From the NCBI GenBank assembly GCA_023664605.1, contig JAMPFF010000001.1:399714-463713 (forward strand): DNA of 64,000 nucleotides. Reading direction: 5' to 3'. The first letter of the stretch is position 1. The number at the start of each line of letters is the position of its first letter. Under the pieces are notes generated by a model. That model was not told the DNA's origin. It saw only the letters and a program-made list of their open reading frames with translations, and did no database searches. The translations under genes were made by a program, and so were the position numbers. The stretch is from Clostridium sp. (GTDB lineage Bacteria > Bacillota > Clostridia > Lachnospirales > Lachnospiraceae). Shown one piece after another: positions 27,728-35,692 of the stretch.

Positions 27728-27988
27728 TTGAGTAAGCTGATTCATATAGGATTTGGAAATGTTGTCAATATAGGGAAAATCATTGCGATTGTCGCTCCGG
27801 ATTCCGCGCCGATTAAGCGTATGATACAGAAAGCAAAGGAAAACGGAACGGTTGTTGACGCGACGCAGGGCAGGAAAACGAAAGCCGTGCTGATTATGGA
27901 GAACAGTCAAATCGTGTTGTCAGCGCTTTTGCCGGAGACCATTACGAGCAGGGCGCAGGCTCAGATTGGAGATACGGATGAAACGTGA
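27728..27988 (+). CDS. remA: RemA-like regulator (DUF370)
   Basis: An 86-residue RemA/YlzA. Typical motifs are HIGFGNVVNIGKIIAIVAPDSAPIKRMI (as two shorter blocks at residues 6-33) and DATQGRKTKAVLIM. In Bacillus RemA is a DNA-binding activator of matrix and osmoprotection genes that forms a ring with a LytTR-like fold; in Clostridia its targets are mostly unknown. TTG start with AAAGGCGGG upstream, and its end overlaps gmk by 11 bp. Confidence 0.93.
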   Translation: MSKLIHIGFGNVVNIGKIIAIVAPDSAPIKRMIQKAKENGTVVDATQGRKTKAVLIMENSQIVLSALLPETITSRAQAQIGDTDET

Positions 27989-28613
27989 GGGAATTTTAAT
28001 TGTAGTGTCCGGCTTTTCGGGAGCGGGCAAAGGCACTTTAATGAAAAAGCTGGTACAGGAGTATGATGATTACGCCCTGTCCATATCGGCTACGACCAGA
28101 ACGCCCAGACCGGGCGAAGAGGACGGCAGAGAGTATTTTTTTATCAGCAGGGAAGCGTTTGAAGAAAAAATCGCCGCAGACGGGCTGTTGGAATATGCTT
28201 CCTATTGCGATAATTACTACGGTACGCCGAAAGATTATGTGCAGAAAAATCTAAGCGAGGGGAAAAATGTCATTCTGGAAATTGAGATTCAGGGTGCATT
28301 AAAGATAAAGAAGAAGTATCCGGATGCGTTGTTACTATTTGTGATGCCGCCGGATGCGGGAGAGTTAAAACGCCGTCTGACGAAGAGAGGAACGGAGACG
28401 GAGGACGATATCCAAAAACGGATGGAACGCGCCGTGAAAGAGGCGGAGGGTATTGAAGAATATGATTATATTGTCATTAACGACGATTTGGATACCTGCG
28501 TAAAAGAACTTCATGAAATTATTCTGGCAGCTGCCAATGCGCCGCTTCGGAACAAAAAATTTATAGAAAATATCAGAACAGAACTGGAAAGTTTTGCGAA
28601 AGGAGAAAAATAA
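27978..28613 (+). CDS. gmk: Guanylate kinase
   Basis: A 211-residue GMP kinase (GMP plus ATP to GDP). P-loop SGFSGAGKGTL at about residues 10-20; the GMP-binding segment has SATTRTPRPGEEDGREYFF; LEIEIQGALKIK is also conserved. I chose the ATG at 27978, 7 bp after TTGGAG. Coupled to remA upstream (overlap) and to rpoZ downstream (1-bp overlap of stop and start). Confidence 0.96.
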   Translation: MKREGILIVVSGFSGAGKGTLMKKLVQEYDDYALSISATTRTPRPGEEDGREYFFISREAFEEKIAADGLLEYASYCDNYYGTPKDYVQKNLSEGKNVILEIEIQGALKIKKKYPDALLLFVMPPDAGELKRRLTKRGTETEDDIQKRMERAVKEAEGIEEYDYIVINDDLDTCVKELHEIILAAANAPLRNKKFIENIRTELESFAKGEK

Positions 28614-28849
28614 TGTTACATCCATCTTACACAGATTTAATGAACGTAGTAAACAGCGACGTTGACGAGGGGGAGGCTCCGGTAGTCAGCAGCCGTTATT
28701 CTATCGTGATGGCAACGTCGAAAAGGGCAAGACAGATTATTTCGGGGGATGATCCGCTTGTGGAAAGTTACCGCGGACAGAAACCGCTTTCTATCGCCGT
28801 AGAGGAATTGAATCAGGCGCAGATTAAAATTTTGAATGAAGATGAATAA
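28613..28849 (+). CDS. rpoZ: RNA polymerase omega subunit
   Basis: A 78-residue omega subunit with SSRYSIVMATSKRARQI (residues 26-42) and KPLSIAVEELNQAQIKI, both typical. It assists assembly of beta-prime in RNA polymerase. The conserved order gmk-rpoZ supports the call, and the start follows AGGAG by 8 bp. Its end overlaps rimO by 14 bp. Confidence 0.94.
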   Translation: MLHPSYTDLMNVVNSDVDEGEAPVVSSRYSIVMATSKRARQIISGDDPLVESYRGQKPLSIAVEELNQAQIKILNEDE

Positions 28850-30191
28850 AAATAAGAAAATACTGTTTATCTCTTTAGGCTGTGATAAAAACCTGGTGGA
28901 TTCGGAAAAGATGCTTGCGCTTTTAGCAGGCCGGGGATATGAGTTTACCGATGATGAGGCACAGGCGGATATTATCGTTATCAATACCTGTTGTTTTATT
29001 AACGACGCGAAGCAGGAAAGCATCGATACGATTCTGGAGATTGCAAAACTGCGGGAAAACGGCGATATTCAGGCGCTTATCGTAACGGGATGCCTTGCGC
29101 AGCGTTACCGGGAAGAAATACAAAAAGAAATTCCCGAGGTGGATATGATTATCGGTACGGCCGCGATTGATGAGATTGCGCAGGCCTTGGATGATTATTT
29201 TGACGGGAAAAGAGAAAATCATTACAGAAACCTTGATACAAGACCGTGGGCGGATACAGGGCGTATCGTCACGACGGGAGGGCATTACGCCTATTTAAAG
29301 ATTGCGGAAGGCTGCGATAAACACTGCACTTACTGTATTATCCCGAAAGTGCGCGGCAGCTACAGAAGCATTCCGATGGAAAACCTGTTAAAAGAGGCAA
29401 AGGCGTTAGCGGAAGGCGGCGTAAAGGAACTGATTTTGGTAGCGCAGGAAACCACGGTTTACGGAGTGGACTTATATGGAAAAAAGACGCTCCCCGAACT
29501 GCTGCGAAATTTATGCCGGATAGAAAACCTCCACTGGATTCGCATTTTATACTGCTATCCGGAGGAAATTGACGATACCTTGATACAGGTAATAAAAGAG
29601 GAGCCGAAAATCTGTCATTATCTGGATTTGCCGATTCAGCACGGGTGCGATACTATTTTAAAGCGGATGGGGCGCAGGACAAACCGCAAAGAACTGATGG
29701 GGATTGTGAAAAAGCTTCGTGATAACATACCGGATATCTGCATCAGGACCACGTTAATAACCGGATTTCCCGGAGAGACGGATAAGGAACATGAAGAACT
29801 GTTGGACTTCGTAGCACAGATGGAATTTGACCGTCTGGGTGTTTTTACTTATTCACAAGAGGAAGATACGCCCGCCGCTTCCATGCCGGGACAGATTGAC
29901 GAGGATATAAAAGAAGAACGCTGCAGACAGCTTATGCAGCTGCAACAGGAGATTGCTTTCGATATGGCGGCAGCTATGGAAGGAAAAGTGGTGGAAGCCA
30001 TGGTTGAAGGCAAAGTGGCGGACGAGGACGCCTATGTGGCAAGAACCTATAAAGACGCGCCGAATGTCGATGGTTTGCTTTTTATCAATACGACAAGACA
30101 GCTCATGTCCGGTGATTTTGTGAAATGTCGGATTACCGGCGCATATGAATATGATTTGATTGGAGAATTAGAAGATGAACCTGCCCAATAA
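28836..30191 (+). CDS. rimO: Ribosomal protein S12 methylthiotransferase RimO
   Basis: A 451-residue radical SAM methylthiotransferase modifying an aspartate of S12. N-terminal UPF0004 domain with LGCDKNLVDSEKML, the radical SAM cysteines in CDKHCTYCIIP (about residues 160-170), and a C-terminal TRAM domain. The GCDKN.VDSE pattern separates RimO from MiaB. The start may be either ATG of the MKM opening (28836 or 28842); neither has a strong ribosome site, in keeping with coupling to rpoZ. Confidence 0.94.
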   Translation: MKMNKNKKILFISLGCDKNLVDSEKMLALLAGRGYEFTDDEAQADIIVINTCCFINDAKQESIDTILEIAKLRENGDIQALIVTGCLAQRYREEIQKEIPEVDMIIGTAAIDEIAQALDDYFDGKRENHYRNLDTRPWADTGRIVTTGGHYAYLKIAEGCDKHCTYCIIPKVRGSYRSIPMENLLKEAKALAEGGVKELILVAQETTVYGVDLYGKKTLPELLRNLCRIENLHWIRILYCYPEEIDDTLIQVIKEEPKICHYLDLPIQHGCDTILKRMGRRTNRKELMGIVKKLRDNIPDICIRTTLITGFPGETDKEHEELLDFVAQMEFDRLGVFTYSQEEDTPAASMPGQIDEDIKEERCRQLMQLQQEIAFDMAAAMEGKVVEAMVEGKVADEDAYVARTYKDAPNVDGLLFINTTRQLMSGDFVKCRITGAYEYDLIGELEDEPAQ

Positions 30192-30708
30192 ACTGACTTT
30201 ATTTCGTGTACTGTTAATTCCGTTTTTTGTCCTTTTTATGCTGGTTGATATCACGGATATGGACAAATGGATAGCACTTGTTATTTTTATTGTGGCAAGT
30301 CTTACGGATTTACTGGACGGCAAGATTGCCAGAAAGTATAATCTGGTTACGAATTTCGGAAAATTCATGGATCCGCTGGCGGATAAGCTCTTGGTATGTT
30401 CCGCCTTGATTTGTCTGGTGGAAATGGCTAAACTGCCCGCGTGGATAGTTATTATTATCATTGCGAGGGAATTTATCATCAGCGGTTTCCGTTTAATTGC
30501 CGCCGATAACGGCGTTGTCATTGCAGCGAGTTATTGGGGGAAATTTAAGACAACTTTTCAGATGGTTATGATTTGTCTGCTGATTGCGGATATAGAAGCC
30601 ATTCAGGATTTGACGGCGGTCATCGTGTGTATTGCACTTCTTTTAACGGTTATTTCCCTGATTGATTATCTGGTTAAAAATAAAGCTGTCATGAAAGAGA
30701 CAAAGTAA
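30175..30708 (+). CDS. pgsA: Phosphatidylglycerophosphate synthase
   Basis: A 177-residue CDP-alcohol phosphatidyltransferase with four or more membrane helices. The signature DLLDGKIARKYNLVTNFG followed by KFMDPLADK (DGxxAR...GxxxDxxxD) is complete. It makes phosphatidylglycerophosphate from CDP-diacylglycerol and glycerol-3-phosphate. It overlaps the end of rimO by 17 bp. Confidence 0.95.
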   Translation: MNLPNKLTLFRVLLIPFFVLFMLVDITDMDKWIALVIFIVASLTDLLDGKIARKYNLVTNFGKFMDPLADKLLVCSALICLVEMAKLPAWIVIIIIAREFIISGFRLIAADNGVVIAASYWGKFKTTFQMVMICLLIADIEAIQDLTAVIVCIALLLTVISLIDYLVKNKAVMKETK

Positions 30709-30728
30709 TTTTAAGAAGGAGTGGCAAC

Positions 30729-31997
30729 ATGGTAGTAGAAATTATTTCAGTAGGAACTGAAATTTTATTAGGTAATATTGTCAATACCAACGCGGCATAT
30801 CTGTCTGAAAAATGCGCGGGAATCGGTCTGTCATGCTATTATCAGGATGTTGTTGGCGACAATGAAGAACGGCTGACGGGCGTATTGCAGACGGCGCTTT
30901 CCAGGGCGGATGTCCTGCTCTTATCCGGAGGGCTCGGACCGACGCAGGATGATTTGACAAAAGAGGTGGCGGCAAAAGTGCTTGGTAAAAACCTTTATCT
31001 GCATGAACCGAGCAAGGAAGCTTTGGTAGCGTTTTTTCAGAGCAGGGGCATGGAGATGACGGACAATAACTGGAAACAGGCGATGGTGCCGGAGGGCTGT
31101 ATTGTAGTCGATAATCCGAACGGCACGGCGCCGGGGATTATTATAGAAGATAACAGCAAGCATATTATTCTGATGCCGGGGCCGCCAAATGAATTGATAC
31201 CGATGTTTGAAAATGCAATTATGCCTTATTTGAATGCGCTGGAACCGGGAACGATTTATTCCCAGACGGTTAAGATATGCGGTATCGGCGAGAGTAAAGC
31301 GGAATCCATGGTGGAGGATTTGATTGATAAGCAGTCCAACCCGACGATTGCAACATATGCTAAGACCGGAGAGGTACATCTGCGTGTGACGGCGAGGGCG
31401 GAGGATGAAAAAGAGGCTAAAAAGCTGATAAAGCCGGTTGTCAAGGAGTTAAAGGGACGTTTTGGCAATCATATTTATACAACGCAGGAAGACGTTACCT
31501 TGGAAAAGGCAGTTGTGGATTTACTGCTCGCCAATGATTTGACGGTCAGCACGGTGGAATCCTGTACCGGCGGTATGCTGGCGGCAAGGCTGATTAATGT
31601 GCCGGGCGTTTCGGAAGTATTTAAGACAGGATATATCACGTATTCCAATAAATCAAAACGCAAAATTTTAGGGATTAAAAAGTCCACTTTAGAAAAGCAT
31701 GGCGCGGTCAGCGCGGAAATTGCCAAAGAGATGGCAAAGGGGGCAGCACTTTTTGCAAAAGCGGATGTGACGGTCGGTATTACCGGCGTTGCGGGGCCGG
31801 ACGGCGGTTCTGCGGAAAAACCGGTAGGACTTGTCTATATTGCATGCAGTGTGTGCGGACGTGTGAATGTACGGGAGTGCCATTTCAGCGGGAGCCGGAT
31901 GAAAATTCGGGAAAGCAGCGTTGCGGCGGCGTTATCTTTAATGCGGGAATCCATTCTTGCTTATTATAGCGAGGTGACGTTTGGAGCAAAGAAGTGA
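30729..31997 (+). CDS. cinA: CinA protein (nicotinamide-nucleotide amidase, competence/damage type)
   Basis: A 422-residue two-domain protein. The N-terminal MoaB-like domain begins VEIISVGTEILLGNIVNTNA with GGLGPTQDDLTKE; the C-terminal CinA domain has ESCTGGMLAARLINVPG and GITGVAGPDGG, the deamidase motifs. It recycles NMN and is commonly in an operon with recA. Here one extra gene separates the two (see 32046). AAGAAGGAG precedes the start. Confidence 0.94.
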   Translation: MVVEIISVGTEILLGNIVNTNAAYLSEKCAGIGLSCYYQDVVGDNEERLTGVLQTALSRADVLLLSGGLGPTQDDLTKEVAAKVLGKNLYLHEPSKEALVAFFQSRGMEMTDNNWKQAMVPEGCIVVDNPNGTAPGIIIEDNSKHIILMPGPPNELIPMFENAIMPYLNALEPGTIYSQTVKICGIGESKAESMVEDLIDKQSNPTIATYAKTGEVHLRVTARAEDEKEAKKLIKPVVKELKGRFGNHIYTTQEDVTLEKAVVDLLLANDLTVSTVESCTGGMLAARLINVPGVSEVFKTGYITYSNKSKRKILGIKKSTLEKHGAVSAEIAKEMAKGAALFAKADVTVGITGVAGPDGGSAEKPVGLVYIACSVCGRVNVRECHFSGSRMKIRESSVAAALSLMRESILAYYSEVTFGAKK

Positions 31998-32045
31998 TAG
32001 AAACAGGGAAACATAAGAAGAAAAAAGTGCAGGAGGGCTGCCAAA

Positions 32046-33479
32046 ATGAATGAACAGGAACAGATTCCAGGCATGACGGATGCAGTAGACGAAACTAACA
32101 CGCAGCAGACAGATAACGGGATTTATACAACGCCGGATGTATATCAGACACAGACAGGTCAGGATGTATATGGCACACCGGATACGGAAGCCGCACATCA
32201 CGATACGGGCGGGATGTTTTCGGGCGACCAGCCAAAGAACCGGATTGACGGACAGCAGTATGGCGGTAATATGCAGTATGGCAGCGGCCAATATGCCAAC
32301 GGGAATAATCCATATAACGGCGGTCAATACGCCGGCGGCCAGTATGCCAACGGGAATAATCCATATAGCGGTGGTCAATATGCCGGCGGCCAGTATGCTA
32401 ACGGAAATAACCAGTATAATGGCGGTCAGTACCAATACGGCAATAACCAGTACCAAAATTCGTACCAAACCAACCCATATGGCAATAACCCATACAGCCC
32501 TTATGCCACCCCGCCGGCTAAGAAGCATACGGGATTGATTATCGGCGTTATAATTGCAGGTGTTATTCTTTTCTTAATTGCTATTTTTGCCTTATTTTAT
32601 CATATATTGGATAGAGCGATAGAGAAAAAAGAAGTCAATGATATTATAGATTATTATGATTCCGAAAATCATAATAATGACGAAGATTATCACGGCAATA
32701 ACTATGATAATGATAATAACTATTATCATGGCTATAATGATGATGATTATGGACATCATAATGATGATTACGACTATCATGACGGATATCATTATGATTA
32801 TGATGATGATTATCATGACAATTATGGCTATTATGACGAGTATGATGATGATGAATATTATACGCTGCATGACGATATTAAAGAGAATCTTTCCTATTCT
32901 ATTGAATGGGAATATTATGAATATGAACCGGATGACAGTGATGTGCTAATTTTAATAGATTATCCGGTTATTATCGGAAACAGGGTGCCGAATCTGGACA
33001 GGATTAACGAGGTGTTAGCGGACGAGGTGGCTGTTTTTACGGAATATTATGAAGATGAATATGCCAATTACATGTATGGAGAAGACAATTACTTTTATGC
33101 TACGGCAACGGGATATGTAACCTATATGAGCGAAGATGTGTTGAGTGTTGTTTTCTCGGAGATGATATATTCGGATTATTATGATTCCGCATACTGTTAC
33201 AGCATTAATATTGATATGCGGGATGGCATTATTATGGACAATACGGATATCATTACTGTGGATGATGATTTTTCCGTGGATTTCCGTTATAGAAGCGACA
33301 GGCAGAATGGAAACGCCGTTGAGTGGGCATCCGACCAGGAGATTACGGAATTTTTGACCTCTCCGGGAAACCTGATTATATATTACGTGCCGCAGGGAAT
33401 GGAAATCGGGTTTAATTATGATGAGGGCTGGGTTACGGTTACCTATCATGACTATGAGGATTTTTTGAAAATTTTCTAA
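32046..33479 (+). CDS. Repeat-rich membrane protein of unknown function with acidic Tyr/His region
   Basis: A 477-residue protein. Residues 1-75 are acidic; 76-155 are Gln/Asn/Tyr/Gly-rich with a 17-residue repeat (QYANGNNPYNGGQYAGG, about 2.7 copies); a hydrophobic segment at about 162-186 spans the membrane; residues 195-277 are an extreme Asp/Tyr/His stretch. The last 190 residues look like a folded extracytoplasmic domain, broadly resembling the DUF3298/RsiV-type sensor fold (IIDxxD, IxxYFVP-like pattern). That assignment is tentative. The gene is inserted between cinA and recA. GCAGGAGGG gives a strong ribosome site. Confidence 0.7.
   Translation: MNEQEQIPGMTDAVDETNTQQTDNGIYTTPDVYQTQTGQDVYGTPDTEAAHHDTGGMFSGDQPKNRIDGQQYGGNMQYGSGQYANGNNPYNGGQYAGGQYANGNNPYSGGQYAGGQYANGNNQYNGGQYQYGNNQYQNSYQTNPYGNNPYSPYATPPAKKHTGLIIGVIIAGVILFLIAIFALFYHILDRAIEKKEVNDIIDYYDSENHNNDEDYHGNNYDNDNNYYHGYNDDDYGHHNDDYDYHDGYHYDYDDDYHDNYGYYDEYDDDEYYTLHDDIKENLSYSIEWEYYEYEPDDSDVLILIDYPVIIGNRVPNLDRINEVLADEVAVFTEYYEDEYANYMYGEDNYFYATATGYVTYMSEDVLSVVFSEMIYSDYYDSAYCYSINIDMRDGIIMDNTDIITVDDDFSVDFRYRSDRQNGNAVEWASDQEITEFLTSPGNLIIYYVPQGMEIGFNYDEGWVTVTYHDYEDFLKIF
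32289..32441 (+). repeat. Tandem 51-bp coding repeat
   Basis: Units begin at 32289, 32340 and 32391, exactly 51 bp (17 codons) apart. The first two units are nearly identical at DNA level and the third is diverged and partial, suggesting recent expansion by slippage or recombination. They lie within the 32046 gene. Confidence 0.9.
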
Positions 33480-33501
33480 AAAGAACTTACCGCATCAAAA
33501 G

Positions 33502-33530
33502 TTGACAGGGCATTTTTCATAGGTTATCAT
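33502..33530 (+). promoter_or_regulatory. Sigma-A-like promoter 240 bp upstream of recA
   Basis: TTGACA (33502-33507) and TATCAT (33525-33530), 17-bp spacing. It would start a transcript at about 33537 covering the structured segment and the 22-codon frame before recA. Confidence 0.6.
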
Positions 33531-33561
33531 AAGTGTAGGGGAAATGCTCTGTGAAATATTC

Positions 33562-33600
33562 TGCTTTGCATATCCGGCGTCTCGCCAACATTTCAAAGCA
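33562..33600 (+). ncRNA. Structured leader or small RNA candidate upstream of recA
   Basis: TGCTTTG (33562-33568) pairs with CAAAGCA (33594-33600) and encloses GGCG-TCT-CGCC (33576-33586), giving a two-stem element 25 nt downstream of the predicted start at the 33502 promoter. There is no T-run after it, so it is not a plain terminator. I know no family that matches. Confidence 0.3.
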
Positions 33601-33626
33601 AAAAGAAAAAATATCGGACAGGGGGG

Positions 33627-33695
33627 ATGAAGGGATGTTTATTGGACTTTATAAATGATAAAATAGCAGTACATTTAGAAAAACAGGAAAAGTAA
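33627..33695 (+). CDS. Possible 22-codon leader peptide
   Basis: ATG to TAA frame encoding MKGCLLDFINDKIAVHLEKQ plus EK, right after GGGGGG (33621-33626). The G-run is too close to the ATG for an ideal ribosome site. The peptide is amphipathic, and its stop falls just before the recA -35. It could be chance; it is noted because it lies inside the predicted leader transcript. Confidence 0.2.
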   Translation: MKGCLLDFINDKIAVHLEKQEK

Positions 33696-33698
33696 ATG

Positions 33699-33727
33699 TT
33701 GACAAAAACGAACATTTGTTTTATTCT
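33699..33727 (+). promoter_or_regulatory. recA promoter
   Basis: Perfect TTGACA (33699-33704), 17-bp spacer and TATTCT (33722-33727), 43 bp before the recA start. The spacer holds a LexA box, as expected for SOS control. Confidence 0.85.
33710..33721 (+). promoter_or_regulatory. LexA (SOS) box 1, within the recA promoter spacer
   Basis: GAACATTTGTTT preceded by C, one mismatch from the Firmicute GAAC-N4-GTTC consensus. Its position between -35 and -10 suits direct repression. Confidence 0.75.
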
Positions 33728-33734
33728 AAAATAA

Positions 33735-33746
33735 GAACAAATGTTC
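33735..33746 (+). promoter_or_regulatory. LexA (SOS) box 2, at the recA transcription start
   Basis: GAACAAATGTTC, a perfect match to GAAC-N4-GTTC, centred 25 bp from box 1 and lying over the predicted start of transcription. Confidence 0.9.
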
Positions 33747-33769
33747 TGGAATGAAAAGGAGACCAAATC

Positions 33770-34852
33770 ATGGAAAAAGAAGAAAAATTAAAAGCATTAG
33801 ACGCTGCTCTGGGGCAGATAGAGAGACAGTTTGGAAAAGGCGCGGTCATGAAACTGGGCGACCCGTCCGTACAGATGAATGTGGAGACGATTCCCACCGG
33901 CTCATTGAGTCTGGATATTGCGTTAGGACTGGGCGGAATCCCGAAGGGAAGAATCGTGGAAATCTACGGACCTGAATCAAGTGGTAAAACGACCGTAACA
34001 TTACATATGATAGCGGAAGTGCAGAAAAGAGGCGGCATTGCAGGCTTTATTGATGCGGAACATGCCTTAGACCCTGTTTATGCCAAAAATATCGGCGTTG
34101 ATGTAGATAATTTATATATTTCGCAGCCGGATAACGGCGAGCAGGCATTGGAGATTACGGAGACAATGGTGCGTTCCGGCGCGATTGATATTGTCGTGGT
34201 AGACTCTGTTGCAGCCCTTGTGCCGAAAGCCGAGATTGACGGCGATATGGGAGACGCCCATGTAGGTCTGCAGGCAAGATTGATGTCACAGGCGCTTCGT
34301 AAACTGACAGGCGTTATCAGTAAATCAAATTGTACGGTTGTTTTCATTAACCAGCTGCGTGAGAAAGTCGGTATTATGTTTGGCAATCCAGAGACGACGA
34401 CGGGCGGACGCGCGCTGAAATTTTACTCTTCCGTCAGACTGGACGTCAGAAGAATCGAGGCAATCAAGCAGGGCGGTGAGGTAATTGGCAACCGGACGAG
34501 AGTTAAGGTTGTGAAAAATAAGATTGCGCCGCCTTTTAAAGAAGCGGAGTTTGATATCATGTTTGGCGAGGGTATTTCCACTGCGGGGGATATCTTAGAC
34601 CTTGCGGCTGAAAACAACATTATTAACAAAAGCGGCGCATGGTATGCCTACGAGGGAAATAAAATCGGACAGGGCAGGGAGAATGCCAAACAGTATTTGA
34701 AAGACAACCCGGCGGTATGCGAGGAAGTGGAAAGAAAGGTCAGGGAGTTATTTAATCTGGAAACATCCGAAGAGCCGGTAAAAGACAGCGGGGAAAAACC
34801 CGCGAAAGAAAAATCTTCAGCCGGAAAGGATGAAAAAGAGAAAGCGGAGTAA
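33770..34852 (+). CDS. recA: Recombinase RecA
   Basis: A 360-residue RecA, the strand-exchange protein and LexA coprotease. Walker A is GPESSGKTT (about residues 66-74), followed by [18 protein letters not shown] and [10 protein letters not shown]. The last 35 residues are a Lys/Glu-rich tail typical of the acidic C-terminus but unusually lysine-rich. AAAAGGAGA lies 8 bp upstream. Regulation by LexA is shown by two boxes. recX follows. Confidence 0.98.
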   Translation: MEKEEKLKALDAALGQIERQFGKGAVMKLGDPSVQMNVETIPTGSLSLDIALGLGGIPKGRIVEIYGPESSGKTTVTLHMIAEVQKRGGIAGFIDAEHALDPVYAKNIGVDVDNLYISQPDNGEQALEITETMVRSGAIDIVVVDSVAALVPKAEIDGDMGDAHVGLQARLMSQALRKLTGVISKSNCTVVFINQLREKVGIMFGNPETTTGGRALKFYSSVRLDVRRIEAIKQGGEVIGNRTRVKVVKNKIAPPFKEAEFDIMFGEGISTAGDILDLAAENNIINKSGAWYAYEGNKIGQGRENAKQYLKDNPAVCEEVERKVRELFNLETSEEPVKDSGEKPAKEKSSAGKDEKEKAE

Positions 34853-34916
34853 TTACCGGTAAAAGCGATGGCGGCAGATAGCGGCCAAGAATCAAAGACA
34901 GGGATAGTATAAAGGC

Positions 34917-35552
34917 GTGAGTATTGGTATGGTGATAACGGAAGTTGCAGCGGTGACAAAGTCAAGATACCGCATTGTCCTGGATGGGGAGATTGCATTT
35001 GTATTATATAAGGGTGAACTGCGCCGTTTTCATATCGTGCAGGGGGAAGAATTGCATGAAGATGCCAGACAGAGTATTTTTCAGGAGATTCTTCCCAAAA
35101 GAGCTAAACTGCGCTGTATGAATTTGTTAAAAACCAAGGATTATACCCAAAAACAGTTGGAGGATAAATTACGGCAGGGAGGATATCCACCGGAAATTAT
35201 TGAGCAGGCGGTGGCTTATGTAGAGTCTTACGGCTATATTGACGACAAAAATTATGCCAGAAGCTATATAGAATGCAATATGCAGAAAAAGAGCAGAAAA
35301 CGGATTGAGAACGATTTGTCACAAAAAGGCATAAGCAGAGAATTAACCAGGGAAGTGTTTGAGGAACTGAAAGAAGACGGAGTGGAAATGGACGAGGCGG
35401 CCATGATACGGGAACTTCTTTTGAAAAAAAATTTTCATTTTCAGGAAAGCACTTATGCGGAAAGACAAAAAATGTGCGCATTCCTCTATAGAAAGGGATT
35501 TCACGCCGATATAATCTCCAAGGTACTTCTGCTTGACATAACATCATTTTAG
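34917..35552 (+). CDS. recX: Regulatory protein RecX
   Basis: A 211-residue helical protein with three RecX three-helix repeats; recognisable segments are LLKTKDYTQKQLEDKLRQGGY, VESYGYIDDKNYARSYI and KSRKRIENDLSQKGI. RecX modulates RecA filaments. The start is uncertain: GTG at 34917 or ATG at 34929, neither with a strong ribosome site. It sits 64 bp after recA and is probably on the same SOS transcript. Confidence 0.9.
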   Translation: MSIGMVITEVAAVTKSRYRIVLDGEIAFVLYKGELRRFHIVQGEELHEDARQSIFQEILPKRAKLRCMNLLKTKDYTQKQLEDKLRQGGYPPEIIEQAVAYVESYGYIDDKNYARSYIECNMQKKSRKRIENDLSQKGISRELTREVFEELKEDGVEMDEAAMIRELLLKKNFHFQESTYAERQKMCAFLYRKGFHADIISKVLLLDITSF

Positions 35553-35675
35553 AGGTAGAATTAAATTGTTGTAATTTTCGATTATTAATTCTGATAGATT
35601 TGGAATTAGTAATATGTAATTAGAATGTTTTGGTATATACATTCTGTTATAGATATGTACAATGAAAATTTAATA

Positions 35676-35688
35676 AGGAGGTGCTCCT
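35676..35688 (+). promoter_or_regulatory. Hairpin covering the rny ribosome binding site
   Basis: AGGAG-GTG-CTCCT can fold on itself and includes the GGAGG that serves the rny start at 35693. It suggests translation may be restrained unless the short stem is opened. The AT-rich 140-bp gap before it also has an AGAATGT/ACATTCT hairpin. Confidence 0.4.
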
Positions 35689-35692
35689 GTAA

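Noticed and set aside
32289..32441. Regular repeats that look CRISPR-like at first sight
   Set aside because: They are direct, adjacent, in-frame 51-bp coding units without spacers, and no cas genes are present.
31938..32528. 196-codon minus-strand frame with apparent hydrophobic repeats
   Set aside because: Arises from the complement of the 51-bp tandem repeat in the 32046 gene, whose own frame has a good ribosome site.
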